DNA of 34,976 nucleotides. It comes from Candidatus Pacebacteria bacterium CG_4_10_14_3_um_filter_34_15. GTDB lineage: Bacteria > Patescibacteriota > Microgenomatia > UBA1400 > PJMF01. The translations under genes were made by a program, and so were the position numbers. The DNA lies in assembly GCA_002783105.1 (NCBI GenBank), contig PFJN01000048.1, positions 1 to 34,976 of the forward strand. The letters run 5' to 3'. How positions within the stretch are numbered: position 1 is the first letter of the stretch; every line of letters begins with the position of its first letter. Under the pieces are notes generated by a model that saw nothing but the letters and a program-made list of their open reading frames with translations, was not told the DNA's origin and did no database searches. Shown in pieces: positions 1 through 8,211 of this stretch.

Positions 1-447
1 GGCTCCATCTCCAAATCTCGTAAAATATCCTAAATAATGTTCAGATTTATTTTCTGTTCCAACTACGAGACCTTGTTTATTTTTCGCAATGTCATACACA
101 ATTATCATTCTCACACGAGCCATAATATTGCCCTTGCGCATTATTTCATTTTGAGAAATATTTAGCGAAATACAAAGGTTGTCGACATCACTTTTAATAT
201 TTTTAACAATAATATTTTCTGTGGGAATTTGATTCCACTCACAAATTGTCATGGCGTCTGTCATATCTTGATCACCATAAGGCATTAATACTGGAAACAC
301 ATTTTCGGGCGAAATCGCTTTGCTAATTAGGGTTAAAGAAATTGTAGAGTCAATTCCGCCAGAAACAGCAATAATTGCAGAATTAATCTTATTTTTTGAA
401 AAAGTATTTTTAAGAAACACTAGTATCTGATCAGCTTCTTTTTGCAT
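1..447 (-). CDS. nadE: NAD+ synthetase NadE, N-terminal part, cut by window edge
   Basis: ATP-dependent amidation of deamido-NAD+ to NAD+, the last step of NAD synthesis. Translating the minus strand from the ATG at 447 gives 149 open codons to the window edge. The PP-loop SGGIDST is at residues 29-35, and the last residues seen include GTENKSEHYLGYFT followed by RFGDGA, which matches the conserved NadE core. No glutaminase domain precedes the synthetase domain, so this should be the ammonia-dependent form, or one fed by a separate glutaminase. The start lies 4 nt beyond the nadD stop, so the two genes are probably co-transcribed with nadD first. The C-terminal part lies outside the window. 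Confidence 0.93.
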   Translation of the reverse strand, partial: MQKEADQILVFLKNTFSKNKINSAIIAVSGGIDSTISLTLISKAISPENVFPVLMPYGDQDMTDAMTICEWNQIPTENIIVKNIKSDVDNLCISLNISQNEIMRKGNIMARVRMIIVYDIAKNKQGLVVGTENKSEHYLGYFTRFGDGA

Positions 448-451
448 ATTT

Positions 452-1003
452 TTATTGATAAAGCTCATTATCTTTTATGTACTTAATAATTTCTGGAGTA
501 GTATACGATTCGATGGATTTTTTTTCTTGAAGTAAGTTTTTAATCTGAGTTGAAGAAATGTCGATATTTTCAACATGTTCAAGTTTTATAATACCTGGAA
601 GCATGTTATCAAAAGGAAAACCAGTTCTTGGATATACTAATACTTGGAAGTTCTTCAAAATATCTTCGTAACGGTACCATTTTTTAAAGTCAGCCAACTG
701 ATCAGATCCAACTATCCAAATAAATGTGTCGTTTGGGAACAGTTTTTGGAAATATTCAAGCGTTTCAATTGAGTAGCTAGTTGAGTTTTTGTTTAATTCG
801 TAAGCGCAAATAGAGAAGTTTTTGAACGTTTTTAGCATTGCAAAACGGTGAGATGCAGAAGAAATATCCTTTTGATATGGATGTTGAGCGCATGGAACAA
901 ACCAAATGACATCACAATATTTTTTTGCTATTAGAGTATTTGCAATCTTCAAATGACCACTGTGCGGTGGGTCAAAGCTTCCTCCAAAAAGTCCGATTTT
1001 CAT
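452..1003 (-). CDS. nadD: Nicotinate-nucleotide adenylyltransferase NadD
   Basis: Transfers AMP from ATP to nicotinate mononucleotide, giving deamido-NAD+, the substrate of the adjacent NadE. From the ATG at 1003 the protein is 183 residues, normal for NadD. It starts MKIGLFGGSFDPPHSGH, with the HxGH nucleotidyltransferase motif at H14-H17, and ends with the ISST-type motif (IDISSTQIKNLL). A longer frame reaches an upstream start at 1033, but its ten extra residues precede the conserved beta strand, and a TATAAT box lies inside that stretch. I therefore prefer the ATG at 1003. nadD and nadE form a two-gene NAD operon. Confidence 0.93.
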   Translation of the reverse strand: MKIGLFGGSFDPPHSGHLKIANTLIAKKYCDVIWFVPCAQHPYQKDISSASHRFAMLKTFKNFSICAYELNKNSTSYSIETLEYFQKLFPNDTFIWIVGSDQLADFKKWYRYEDILKNFQVLVYPRTGFPFDNMLPGIIKLEHVENIDISSTQIKNLLQEKKSIESYTTPEIIKYIKDNELYQ

Positions 1004-1009
1004 TCCGTA

Positions 1010-1015
1010 ATTATA
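1010..1015 (-). promoter_or_regulatory. -10 box (TATAAT) for nadD
   Basis: A perfect TATAAT on the minus strand with only 6 nt to the nadD ATG. Transcription would begin at or next to the start codon, so the mRNA would be leaderless. No Shine-Dalgarno sequence is visible. Inferred from sequence only. Confidence 0.6.
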
Positions 1016-1041
1016 CATCATCAGTAGTAACATTTTTTATC

Positions 1042-1050
1042 TGTTAAAAT
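1042..1050 (+). promoter_or_regulatory. Extended -10 box for the FkbM gene
   Basis: TGTTAAAAT has the TGn plus TAAAAT form of an extended -10 element. It would start transcription near 1057, giving a short leader with a GAGGT Shine-Dalgarno-like stretch at 1068-1072. It is divergent from the nadD promoter. Confidence 0.4.
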
Positions 1051-1087
1051 AAAAGAATAAAGTAACTGAGGTCAGTTGGCAATTGGT

Positions 1088-1918
1088 ATGAACATCTTAT
1101 TTTTTAAATTTTATCGTTGGATTTTTTGCAGACCTTTTTTTTATAAATTTAATAACCATTTATTTAAGTTATCGTTGCGTGGATTAGGGGTTCTTAACTC
1201 CGAAGTTGCAAGCGCTACGGGCGAAGATTATCTTTTAGAATATCTTTCAAGGAAATGGAACCCAAAAATAATCATTGATGTAGGCTCAAATACCGATGCA
1301 TATGGACACAAATTTTTTCCAGGAGCTAAGATTTTTGCTATTGAACCTCATCCACAAACATTTAAGAAATTGAAGACAAAGTTTAAGGGAATCAGTCGCG
1401 TGAAAAAATTTAATTTTGCTATGAGCAATCAAAACGGGCAAGCCAAATTGTGGGATTTTGCTGAAAATACTGAATTGAAAAGAACACAACCTACTTCACA
1501 ACTTTCCTCTTTGAATAGAGATGTTATTATCAAAATTCATGGTCAGAAAGCTCAAGGATTCAAAGTCCAAAAAATGACTTTAGACTCATTTGCTCTTCAA
1601 CAGAAATTAGCAAAGATCGATTTTTTGAAGATTGATACCGAGGGGCATGAATTTCAGGTATTACAGGGTGCAAAACAGTTGTTGGCAGACAAAAAAATTG
1701 ACATAATTCAGTTTGAATTTAATGAAATGAATGTTATTTCAGGGAGTTTTTTGCGTGATTTTATGCAAATCTTGCCTGGACATAAATTTTTTAGATTGAT
1801 GCCACGTGGCCTTTATTCACTTGATGATTATCGACCACTCACTCATGAGTTGTTTGGGTTTCAGAATATCTTGGCTGTTCCAGATGACAAACTTGACTTG
1901 ATTTTAGATCTAGTTTGA
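1088..1918 (+). CDS. FkbM-family SAM-dependent methyltransferase
   Basis: Probable O-methyltransferase of the FkbM family, which commonly methylates sugars or secondary metabolites; the substrate cannot be told from sequence. From the ATG at 1088 it is 276 residues. It shows the SAM-binding strand IIIDVGSN, the acidic strand IFAIEPHPQTF, and the family hallmark DFLKIDTEGHE followed by VLQGA. A TTG at 1076 is an alternative start: GAGGT at 1068-1072 is very close to it and rather far from the ATG, so the start is uncertain by four codons. The first 35 residues are rich in Phe, Tyr and Arg and may lie on the membrane. It stands alone, divergent from nadD, so context does not give a pathway. Confidence 0.85.
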   Translation: MNILFFKFYRWIFCRPFFYKFNNHLFKLSLRGLGVLNSEVASATGEDYLLEYLSRKWNPKIIIDVGSNTDAYGHKFFPGAKIFAIEPHPQTFKKLKTKFKGISRVKKFNFAMSNQNGQAKLWDFAENTELKRTQPTSQLSSLNRDVIIKIHGQKAQGFKVQKMTLDSFALQQKLAKIDFLKIDTEGHEFQVLQGAKQLLADKKIDIIQFEFNEMNVISGSFLRDFMQILPGHKFFRLMPRGLYSLDDYRPLTHELFGFQNILAVPDDKLDLILDLV

Positions 1919-1931
1919 TATTTATTTATAG

Positions 1932-1937
1932 TATAAT
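1932..1937 (+). promoter_or_regulatory. -10 box (TATAAT) for the gene at 1971
   Basis: A perfect TATAAT 33 nt before the ATG at 1971, leaving a leader with GGAAAG as a Shine-Dalgarno candidate. A second TATAAT ends 1 nt before the ATG, too close to serve this start. Confidence 0.45.
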
Positions 1938-1970
1938 TAAGCAGTTAATTATTTTTTGGAAAGTATAATT

Positions 1971-2264
1971 ATGTCAAAATCAAGAGCTGAGAAATTAGCA
2001 GAAAAATATGGTTTTCAACCAGAGGTTGGGGTTGAGGGAGAAGAATTGGATGCAGCAGCGCAGTCTTTTCTTTTTAGAGCAATTGTAGATATGGAAATAA
2101 GACCTGGTGACTATGATACTGCAGTGAAATTAGCTAAAATGTCAAATCCACTTAAGAAAGAAGTTTATGAAAGAAATCAACGAGATAAAATAACTAAGCA
2201 TGATATACCCAATGATGTACGTACTTTTGGAGAAAGTGACCAAAGTGAGTGGTCAAAACACTAA
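1971..2264 (+). CDS. Small hypothetical protein (97 aa)
   Basis: I do not recognise this protein. It is 97 residues from the ATG at 1971, charged and soluble, without membrane segments. The N-terminal half is acidic (EVGVEGEELDAAA) and the C-terminal half is rich in Lys, Arg and Asp. The middle looks helical, with a repeated Ala/Leu/Lys pattern (AVKLAKMSNPLKKEV). It has its own TATAAT box and a GGAAAG Shine-Dalgarno candidate, and coding bias like its neighbours, so I take it as real. A frame opening 15 nt earlier at a TTG would add only five residues and is less likely. Confidence 0.6.
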   Translation: MSKSRAEKLAEKYGFQPEVGVEGEELDAAAQSFLFRAIVDMEIRPGDYDTAVKLAKMSNPLKKEVYERNQRDKITKHDIPNDVRTFGESDQSEWSKH

Positions 2265-2301
2265 CAATTTTAATTACTAATTTATTATATTCTTTTATAA
2301 A

Positions 2302-3318
2302 TTATTCTATATTATATCTTTTTAAAATATTGTTAAATCTTTCTTTTCTTTCTGGAGTCATGATGTTCATTCTGATAGCATAGACAGTTTTCCAGAGCAT
2401 AGTTCTAAGCAAATATAGATTCTTTTTTTCTTCAAAATTTTCTGGCAAAGGATTAACTGCTGTATATCCTTCAAGTAATTTTTGCTCTCTTGGGTAATGA
2501 GTTCGCCAGGTAGGGCATGAAGCCAAGTCTAAAATTGGATCAGCCACAACTGCTGTCTCCCAATCAAATATTCCTGCAAAATGGTTTCCTTCATAGGTAA
2601 TATTATGATCTGCTAGGTCGTGGTGTATTAATGATCCTTTTGGCGTGCTATTTATGAGATCTTTATTATTGAAAAACAATTCTTGAGTTTTTATTGCCGC
2701 TTTGGATGTAATAATTTTGTCATTGATTAAATATTCGAGGTCTGATTCTAGGCAAGTAATTAAATAATCATAAAAAGAAGCATCAGTTCCCTTGAGTTTT
2801 CCTTCAAGCGTGTTTTTTTCATCAAATTGACCCCAATTATCAAATTTTATGCTGTGAATTTTTGCAATTGCTTGGCCAAGTTCAAAAGATAAGATATCGT
2901 AGTCTTCCTTTTTCCAATCATTTTTTTGTTCTGGATCATTACCCTTTAGAACTTCTTGAATTTGAAAATCAAAAGGAAAGTCTTTTCGCGATACATCTGC
3001 ATGAAGAATGATATTGGTTGGAACTCCAAATTCAGCAACTTTTTCTGTGATCAGCTTTTCAGTCAGCATCACTGTTTCTGGTTTGCCAAATCCAGTATTG
3101 GCCCTAAAAACTAACTCATGGTGGTTTTGGATTTTTACAAAATAAATAACATGAGAGCTTCCCCATGATCTGGAGGGTTTCCAAGATTTTACTTTCAAAC
3201 TTAATGCCTTTTTGAAAACCTCAGGAATAATCGAATCATCAAATTTGTCGTAGCGAGTTTTGAAAGTATCTATTTGTTCTTGGCTTCTGTGGGCAACTGG
3301 ATAGTAAATATCGGACAT
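2302..3318 (-). CDS. Aminoglycoside-phosphotransferase-family kinase
   Basis: A small-molecule kinase of the APH/choline-kinase fold (338 aa). The catalytic loop IHHDLADHN (residues 231-239) carries the HxD and downstream Asn. The metal-binding Asp follows in GIFDWETAVVADPILDLAS (D252). The N-terminal lobe is less clear. Members phosphorylate aminoglycosides, choline, homoserine, fructosamine or macrolides, and the substrate here is unknown. It starts 3 nt after the stop of the EamA-type transporter gene and is probably translated from the same mRNA, so the two may handle one compound. Resistance is possible but not shown. Confidence 0.8.
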   Translation of the reverse strand: MSDIYYPVAHRSQEQIDTFKTRYDKFDDSIIPEVFKKALSLKVKSWKPSRSWGSSHVIYFVKIQNHHELVFRANTGFGKPETVMLTEKLITEKVAEFGVPTNIILHADVSRKDFPFDFQIQEVLKGNDPEQKNDWKKEDYDILSFELGQAIAKIHSIKFDNWGQFDEKNTLEGKLKGTDASFYDYLITCLESDLEYLINDKIITSKAAIKTQELFFNNKDLINSTPKGSLIHHDLADHNITYEGNHFAGIFDWETAVVADPILDLASCPTWRTHYPREQKLLEGYTAVNPLPENFEEKKNLYLLRTMLWKTVYAIRMNIMTPERKERFNNILKRYNIE

Positions 3319-3321
3319 AAT

Positions 3322-4191
3322 CTAAATTGAGGTTAGGATAATTCCAACAATTGTAATAATTATTCCTAATGACTGGATTTTGGTAATTTTTTCTTTAAGA
3401 AAAACTACCGCCATTAATATGGTAACTATAGATAGAGCAGATGATATTGGATAAACCAGAACTAAATCTCCAAATTCAAGTCCATAGTTCATGCTTGCAA
3501 CTGCAGCAGCTTCTAAAATTCCGATTAGTGCAATAACTAGTAAAATTTTTTTGTTTGCTTTTTCAATTTTAAGTTTTTTCTTGGCAAAAAATGAAAAAAA
3601 TAGCAAAGAGATAATTGCTCCAAATTTTACATATAAAGATGTTGGCAACCAACCAATTATTTCAGAAATATATTCACTTAAATTCCAAAAAACTCCAAAA
3701 AAAACAGATGCAAATAATACTTCTTTAACACCAGCCAATAATTTAAACTCGTTTTTTTTGAAGTCATTAAAATTAACTGAAACAAGAAAAGCACCTGATA
3801 AAACTAGGAAGACTGAGAATAATTGAAATAGAGTCAAGCTTTGCCCTGAAAAGATTACAGCAATTAACATGCCAATAACCACTTCTAAGTTGATAGCTGC
3901 TGAGACAACCGAAACATTACCAACTTCAAATGCTTTATAAAAAAATAAATATCCTGCAGCATAAGCTATAGAAGACAGAAAAATAATTATTCCTAAAAAT
4001 AAGGAAACTTGAGTGCTAATTCCAAAAAAGGGGATTAAAAAAACAGTAAAGATTATTCCTGCCAGTTGAGACCAAAAAAAAGCTTTTAAATGACCTACCT
4101 TATCTGATGAAAGATTGGCAAAGAAATCTGAAGTTCCCCAACCAAACATTGCTCCTAAACCTGCAAGTACACTTATTAATGTTTTATTCAT
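3322..4191 (-). CDS. EamA/DMT-family transporter
   Basis: An inner-membrane permease of the drug/metabolite transporter superfamily: 289 residues with about ten hydrophobic helices arranged as two similar halves. Typical features are the GWGTSDFFAN stretch in the first helix region and a second half with LVYPISSALSIVTILMA, as in EamA proteins. The substrate is unknown; relatives export amino acids, nucleosides or other metabolites. It lies directly upstream of the APH-like kinase gene with a 3-nt gap, and 45 nt downstream of the MFS-like gene. Its own TAAAAT-like -10 box may lie about 14 nt before the start. Confidence 0.8.
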   Translation of the reverse strand: MNKTLISVLAGLGAMFGWGTSDFFANLSSDKVGHLKAFFWSQLAGIIFTVFLIPFFGISTQVSLFLGIIIFLSSIAYAAGYLFFYKAFEVGNVSVVSAAINLEVVIGMLIAVIFSGQSLTLFQLFSVFLVLSGAFLVSVNFNDFKKNEFKLLAGVKEVLFASVFFGVFWNLSEYISEIIGWLPTSLYVKFGAIISLLFFSFFAKKKLKIEKANKKILLVIALIGILEAAAVASMNYGLEFGDLVLVYPISSALSIVTILMAVVFLKEKITKIQSLGIIITIVGIILTSI

Positions 4192-4236
4192 AGTATTCTT
4201 TAGCTATTTTAACAGAAAAATGGTATTAGAAGAGAA

Positions 4237-5460
4237 TTACTTCAATCTTTTTGCTAAACTCAGAATTCCAATTTGAGATAGCGCGGCTAACATCACAATT
4301 ACAGAAACTGCTGTTTTGTTGTCAAAGTTATAAATTAAGTATAAATATAAAATTGTGGTAATTATGCGTCCAAGATTAATATAAATTTCATGATCGAATA
4401 AGAGTCGGTAACTATTAGTAATGCCTCCGTCGCTATTTTGTTCAACTTGGTTATAAAAAATTGGAAAGAAGACAAACCAATAAAGTTTATCAAAAATAAT
4501 CATTGCAATTAAATAAATCAAAATACTTAAATAGTTGAAAGACACTAACATAAAAACAGAACTAAGAATTAGTGGTACCAGACCAAAAAGTAGTATTTTC
4601 GTTCTATTGCTTGATGCATTTTTTAATCTGCCTAATATATATAGAGATATACCAGCGATGACGCTAATTAAACTTATTATTGTTCCAAGCACTCCTTCAT
4701 CACCAATATAGGTAATGATTAATGCCCCAGGTAACGCAAGTACGAGGGTAGACTGCATGCTTCCCAAAAAAGTAAAAGCTCTAAATAATTTCCATTGTTT
4801 AGGAGGATTTTTAACCCAGAGCTTAGTGATTACTGGGTTTTTAGTATCGTGCTTTTTTATAATTAAACCGGCTAAAGTAAAAATACATAGTCCAAACATT
4901 GCTAATAAGCGATATGAAGAAATTTTTTCCCAACCCCATGAGGGAGATAAAGCAATAAGCCAGCCGATAATTAGCGGAGTGGTAGTTCCAATTATTGAAT
5001 TAGTTGAGCCAGTTAGGCCTGATACATAATCTCTTTTTTCATTAGCTATTTCGGCTGTATATAAAAAGCTTCTTGTTCCCCAATATAAACCTAGTGGAAT
5101 TCCATAGAATAATCCAAAAATGAAAACAACTGCAAAGTTAATTACTGGTAGAAAAAATAAAATAAATGACAATAGTCCAAGACCTATTAATCCTGTAACT
5201 GAAACATCTCTCAAGGAATATTTTCTTAATAATTTTGCTGCCAAAATTAAAGCTAGTGGCATAGTAATGTACATGCCAAGCGCAAATACGGCTGGTGATT
5301 CCAGTTTGCCAGATTGTTGAACTATAAAAGCCAACATAAATATCCAAGTACTCACATCAGCTAATTGATAGAGTAAGATAGACCAAGTAAGGGCCCTAGC
5401 TTTTCGAGATAAACTTTTGAAGTGGTCTACTTCAGCTAATAAAAACTTTTTGAGAAACAT
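4237..5460 (-). CDS. MFS-like multi-pass transporter
   Basis: An integral membrane protein of 407 residues from the ATG at 5460, with about twelve hydrophobic helices, a basic N-terminal cytosolic segment and a central cytosolic loop rich in Lys (KKHDTKNPVITKLWVKN). This is the layout of major facilitator transporters. The early loop KLLRKYSLRDVSVTG resembles the basic loop between helices 2 and 3. The substrate is unknown. A longer frame begins at 5517, but a TATAAT box lies between 5517 and 5460, and the residues it would add (MGQLCVIILLSLETDIISS) look non-native, so I chose 5460. Its two downstream neighbours on the same strand are another transporter and a kinase. Confidence 0.75.
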   Translation of the reverse strand: MFLKKFLLAEVDHFKSLSRKARALTWSILLYQLADVSTWIFMLAFIVQQSGKLESPAVFALGMYITMPLALILAAKLLRKYSLRDVSVTGLIGLGLLSFILFFLPVINFAVVFIFGLFYGIPLGLYWGTRSFLYTAEIANEKRDYVSGLTGSTNSIIGTTTPLIIGWLIALSPSWGWEKISSYRLLAMFGLCIFTLAGLIIKKHDTKNPVITKLWVKNPPKQWKLFRAFTFLGSMQSTLVLALPGALIITYIGDEGVLGTIISLISVIAGISLYILGRLKNASSNRTKILLFGLVPLILSSVFMLVSFNYLSILIYLIAMIIFDKLYWFVFFPIFYNQVEQNSDGGITNSYRLLFDHEIYINLGRIITTILYLYLIYNFDNKTAVSVIVMLAALSQIGILSLAKRLK

Positions 5461-5467
5461 GGAAGAG

Positions 5468-5473
5468 ATTATA
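5468..5473 (-). promoter_or_regulatory. -10 box (TATAAT) for the MFS-like gene
   Basis: A perfect TATAAT on the minus strand, 7 nt before the ATG at 5460. This fits a leaderless transcript and supports the shorter start. No good -35 match is visible. Confidence 0.55.
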
Positions 5474-5620
5474 TCAGTTTCCAGTGATAATAAAATTATT
5501 ACACATAATTGTCCCAATGTTGATGTTTCTGATCACTTACCTTTGATTGCAGAACTTGAATTAGGCTGAGGTTTTTAGCAAACGCGTAGTCTATTGTTTA
5601 AAATCGATTGTTTTTCAACT

Positions 5621-6268
5621 CTATAATTCAGCCCCAATTGTCGTTGGCTCTCCATGACCAGGATAACATATTGTTTCTTTTGGATATTTAAATAATTTTT
5701 GAAGAGATTTTTCCAATTCCAATGGCTTTGAATATTTAAAATCTGTTCTTCCAACTGAGTTCTGAAAAAGAGTATCGCCAGTGAAAATAATAGGATTAGT
5801 GCCTTTTGAAACTAAAGAAATACTTCCAGGAGTATGTCCTGGGGTTTCGATCACTTCTAATTGGCAATCTCCGAATTTGAGAATTTTTCCTTCATTAATG
5901 AAGGAAACTTCAGACGGAACCGGAGCAACTTCATGTTTTTTTAACCAATAAATAGCACTTTTTTGGGCATTTTTAATTAGAAAATCATCATTTTTATGTA
6001 AAAATATTGGTAAATCAAAATTAAGTCTTAGTTCTAATGAGCCAAGAACGTGATCAAAATGCCCATGAGTAAAAACCACACACAATGGTTTGAGTTTGAG
6101 CTCGAGAATTTTTTCGCTAATAAAACTACCGTCATCTCCGGGGTCAATAATGATCGTTTCTTGTGTTTCAGGACACGAAACTAAGTAACAGTTGGAATCA
6201 AGTTCGCCTACGGTAAGAGTTAGTATTTCGGGATCTAAATTGTGTACCGAATTATTGTTTTTTTGCAA
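5621..6268 (-). CDS. Metallo-beta-lactamase-fold hydrolase (glyoxalase II-like)
   Basis: A 215-residue binuclear metal hydrolase of the MBL fold. Metal ligands are visible in order: FTHGHFDHVLG (residues 67-76, HxHxDH), ETPGHTPGSISL, FTGDTLF and CYPGHGEPTTIG. The order and spacing match the short glyoxalase-II-like group; full-length GloB would carry an extra C-terminal substrate domain, absent here. Probable thioester or related ester hydrolysis in the cytosol, exact substrate unknown. It begins 12 nt after the stop of the M50 protease gene, so the two are likely one operon. Confidence 0.85.
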   Translation of the reverse strand: MQKNNNSVHNLDPEILTLTVGELDSNCYLVSCPETQETIIIDPGDDGSFISEKILELKLKPLCVVFTHGHFDHVLGSLELRLNFDLPIFLHKNDDFLIKNAQKSAIYWLKKHEVAPVPSEVSFINEGKILKFGDCQLEVIETPGHTPGSISLVSKGTNPIIFTGDTLFQNSVGRTDFKYSKPLELEKSLQKLFKYPKETICYPGHGEPTTIGAEL

Positions 6269-6280
6269 AATGAGTTTGTT

Positions 6281-6928
6281 TTAAATTGACCAAAGAATAG
6301 ATAAGATACTAGAAACAAATTCAATAATTGGAGAAATCAGATGAGAAATTGGCGATCCATTTCCATTCCAAGGCAAAATCAAGCCAATCAAAACTAAGGT
6401 TCCATACTTATTCATGAAAAGTTCGTATTCCAAAGCAATCTGCTTTGGAAGTAATGATTGAGCAATTTTTGATCCATCTAGTGGTGCCACTGGTATAAGA
6501 TTGAAAATTGCTAACATTACATTGATAAAAATAATTGTAATTAACACTGATAAAAATATTCCAGAAATGTTTAAAATACCAATTAATAGTGAAAGAATGG
6601 TTGCTAAAATAATATTTGAGGCTGGTCCAGCTAGAGCAATTAAAGCAGCGTCTCTTTTGGGATTTTTAAGATTATAAGGATCAAATTGAACCGCTTTTCC
6701 CCAGCCAAATCCAATCAGCAGAATTGCGAGTGTGCCCATAGGATCCAGATGTGCTCTAGGGTCGAGAGTCACTCTGCCTTGATATTTCGGAGTAGGGTCG
6801 CCTAATTTATTGGCAATGAATGCATGAGCAAATTCATGAATAGTAACCGAGACAATTAAGCCAACGGCAATCATTATAAATGAGATAGGGTCATTGAACA
6901 AAACAGATAATAATCCAATTCTAGGCAT
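6281..6928 (-). CDS. Site-2-protease-type membrane metallopeptidase (M50)
   Basis: An intramembrane zinc protease of 215 residues with several hydrophobic helices. HEFAH (residues 31-35) gives two zinc ligands and the catalytic Glu. The third ligand lies in the NLIPVAPLDG motif (Asn143 to Asp151). No PDZ domain is present, so it belongs to the small M50B type found in Gram-positives and many small genomes. The natural substrate is not inferable. It heads a two-gene unit with the MBL-fold hydrolase. Confidence 0.88.
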   Translation of the reverse strand: MPRIGLLSVLFNDPISFIMIAVGLIVSVTIHEFAHAFIANKLGDPTPKYQGRVTLDPRAHLDPMGTLAILLIGFGWGKAVQFDPYNLKNPKRDAALIALAGPASNIILATILSLLIGILNISGIFLSVLITIIFINVMLAIFNLIPVAPLDGSKIAQSLLPKQIALEYELFMNKYGTLVLIGLILPWNGNGSPISHLISPIIEFVSSILSILWSI

Positions 6929-6935
6929 GGTCTAA

Positions 6936-6941
6936 ATTATA
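6936..6941 (-). promoter_or_regulatory. -10 box (TATAAT) for the M50 protease gene
   Basis: A perfect TATAAT 7 nt before the ATG at 6928 on the minus strand. A weak -35 (TTGATT) lies 16 nt further upstream. The predicted transcript is leaderless. Confidence 0.6.
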
Positions 6942-6975
6942 GACTATTGTGTTTGCCAATCAAGGGGGTAGGTAG

Positions 6976-6981
6976 TATAAT
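6976..6981 (+). promoter_or_regulatory. -10 box (TATAAT) for rpmB
   Basis: A perfect TATAAT 35 nt before the bL28 ATG. It leaves a leader of nearly 30 nt containing GGAAC, a weak Shine-Dalgarno candidate. It is back to back with the M50 promoter, about 35 bp away. Confidence 0.5.
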
Positions 6982-7016
6982 TGCAATCTGATTGAAATTT
7001 AACTGGAACAATAATT

Positions 7017-7229
7017 ATGTCAAGTTTTGCATTTAAACACAAAAGTGTAGCCCATATCGGCAATAAAGTTTCTCATGCCAAAAATAGAAGCAAAAGACCA
7101 TTCAAATTTAATTTACACACCGTAACATTGCTAATTGAAGGTCAAAAACAAAAAATGAAAGTTCCTGCAAAGGTTCTTAAAATGCTAAAGAAGTCTGGTA
7201 TGACTACACACTGGAAAAAGCCAGAATAA
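7017..7229 (+). CDS. rpmB: Ribosomal protein bL28
   Basis: Large-subunit ribosomal protein of 70 residues. The core matches bL28: GNKVSHAKNRSKRPFKFNLH, then a basic strand region and KVPAKVLKMLKKSGM. The usual N-terminal start with the KCxxTGK-like element is replaced by SSFAFKHKSVAHI, so any zinc-binding cysteines are absent. The gene stands alone and converges with fmt, their stop codons separated by one nucleotide. No intrinsic terminator is visible between them. Confidence 0.8.
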   Translation: MSSFAFKHKSVAHIGNKVSHAKNRSKRPFKFNLHTVTLLIEGQKQKMKVPAKVLKMLKKSGMTTHWKKPE

Positions 7230-7230
7230 A

Positions 7231-8202
7231 TTATTCAACAATTGAATTTTTAACGTCGTTCCACAATCCCGGATCTTTTCCTTCAATGTGAACGGTAATT
7301 AATACTAATTTGTCGATGTTTTTGTTTTTATCTTCCTCACCATTTTTTACTTCTAAGCTTAATAGCTTCATTCTTTTTTCACCTTTTTGAGTCGGTACCA
7401 TCGTCCATAGTCCTGGCCACGGGAAAAATGCTTTGCTAGCTCTTTCTAAGGTTAGGGCGAGTGAGCGATTATGTTCTAGGGCTTTCAATAATAATTTAGA
7501 AAGTTGAGGCTTTTGATTTTCAATATTTTTACCATTCATTGCCATTTTTAAGATTTTCCAAGTAACAAATGTTTGTTCTTTCTTTAGTTTATAAGCAATC
7601 ATGGTTGGAGATTTTTCTGGTTGTGATCTTGCCACATCTTTAGTAAACTTTGCAACTTTTCCTCCCAGCCCATCACACATAAGTTTAAATGCGTGCGAAT
7701 AATAATCTTCATGATTCCAGCTTCTATTAATTTTAAAAAAGTCTTGATGAATTATTGGGCCTTGGTCAAATTTGTTATTTATTTTCATTAATGTGACGGC
7801 AGACTCTGTATCATTAAACAAAATTGAGAATTGTCCTGGAGATGTGCCTCGCCATTTTGGAAGTTCAGAGGGATGAATGTTTAAAGGAGCGATTTTTGGG
7901 AGATTTAATAACCAATTTGGGATGAAATAGCCAAAATCTACGACGAGTAGAAAATCTGGAGTAATAGAAATTTGTGAAGCAATGGTTTCATCAATTTTAT
8001 TTTCAACATAAACAACTGGTACTTCATTTTTTTCCGCAAAAATATTAAGTGGATTGGGAGTCACAATTTTTTTTCTACCACTGGGCTTTGGTTTTGGGGT
8101 TAAGACCCAGACGATCTCAAAGTTTTCATCATTTTTAAGTGCCTCAGCACAAATGGCAGTTCTTTGAGTTGATCCTGATATAGCGATTGTATATTTATTC
8201 AT
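7231..8202 (-). CDS. fmt: Methionyl-tRNA formyltransferase
   Basis: Formylates initiator Met-tRNA using 10-formyl-tetrahydrofolate. The protein is 323 residues. The N-terminal Rossmann domain carries the active-site triad in LNIHPSELPKWRGTSPGQ (Asn108, His110) and KFDQGPI (Asp146), matching the family order. The C-terminal OB-like domain is present, with the usual WPG element (FFPWPGLW). It lies 9 nt after the def stop, the classic def-fmt operon, so initiator formylation and later removal are coupled. The initial loop is longer than usual (KPKPSGRKKIVTPN), as in many family members. Confidence 0.93.
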   Translation of the reverse strand: MNKYTIAISGSTQRTAICAEALKNDENFEIVWVLTPKPKPSGRKKIVTPNPLNIFAEKNEVPVVYVENKIDETIASQISITPDFLLVVDFGYFIPNWLLNLPKIAPLNIHPSELPKWRGTSPGQFSILFNDTESAVTLMKINNKFDQGPIIHQDFFKINRSWNHEDYYSHAFKLMCDGLGGKVAKFTKDVARSQPEKSPTMIAYKLKKEQTFVTWKILKMAMNGKNIENQKPQLSKLLLKALEHNRSLALTLERASKAFFPWPGLWTMVPTQKGEKRMKLLSLEVKNGEEDKNKNIDKLVLITVHIEGKDPGLWNDVKNSIVE

Positions 8203-8211
8203 TTATAAAGT

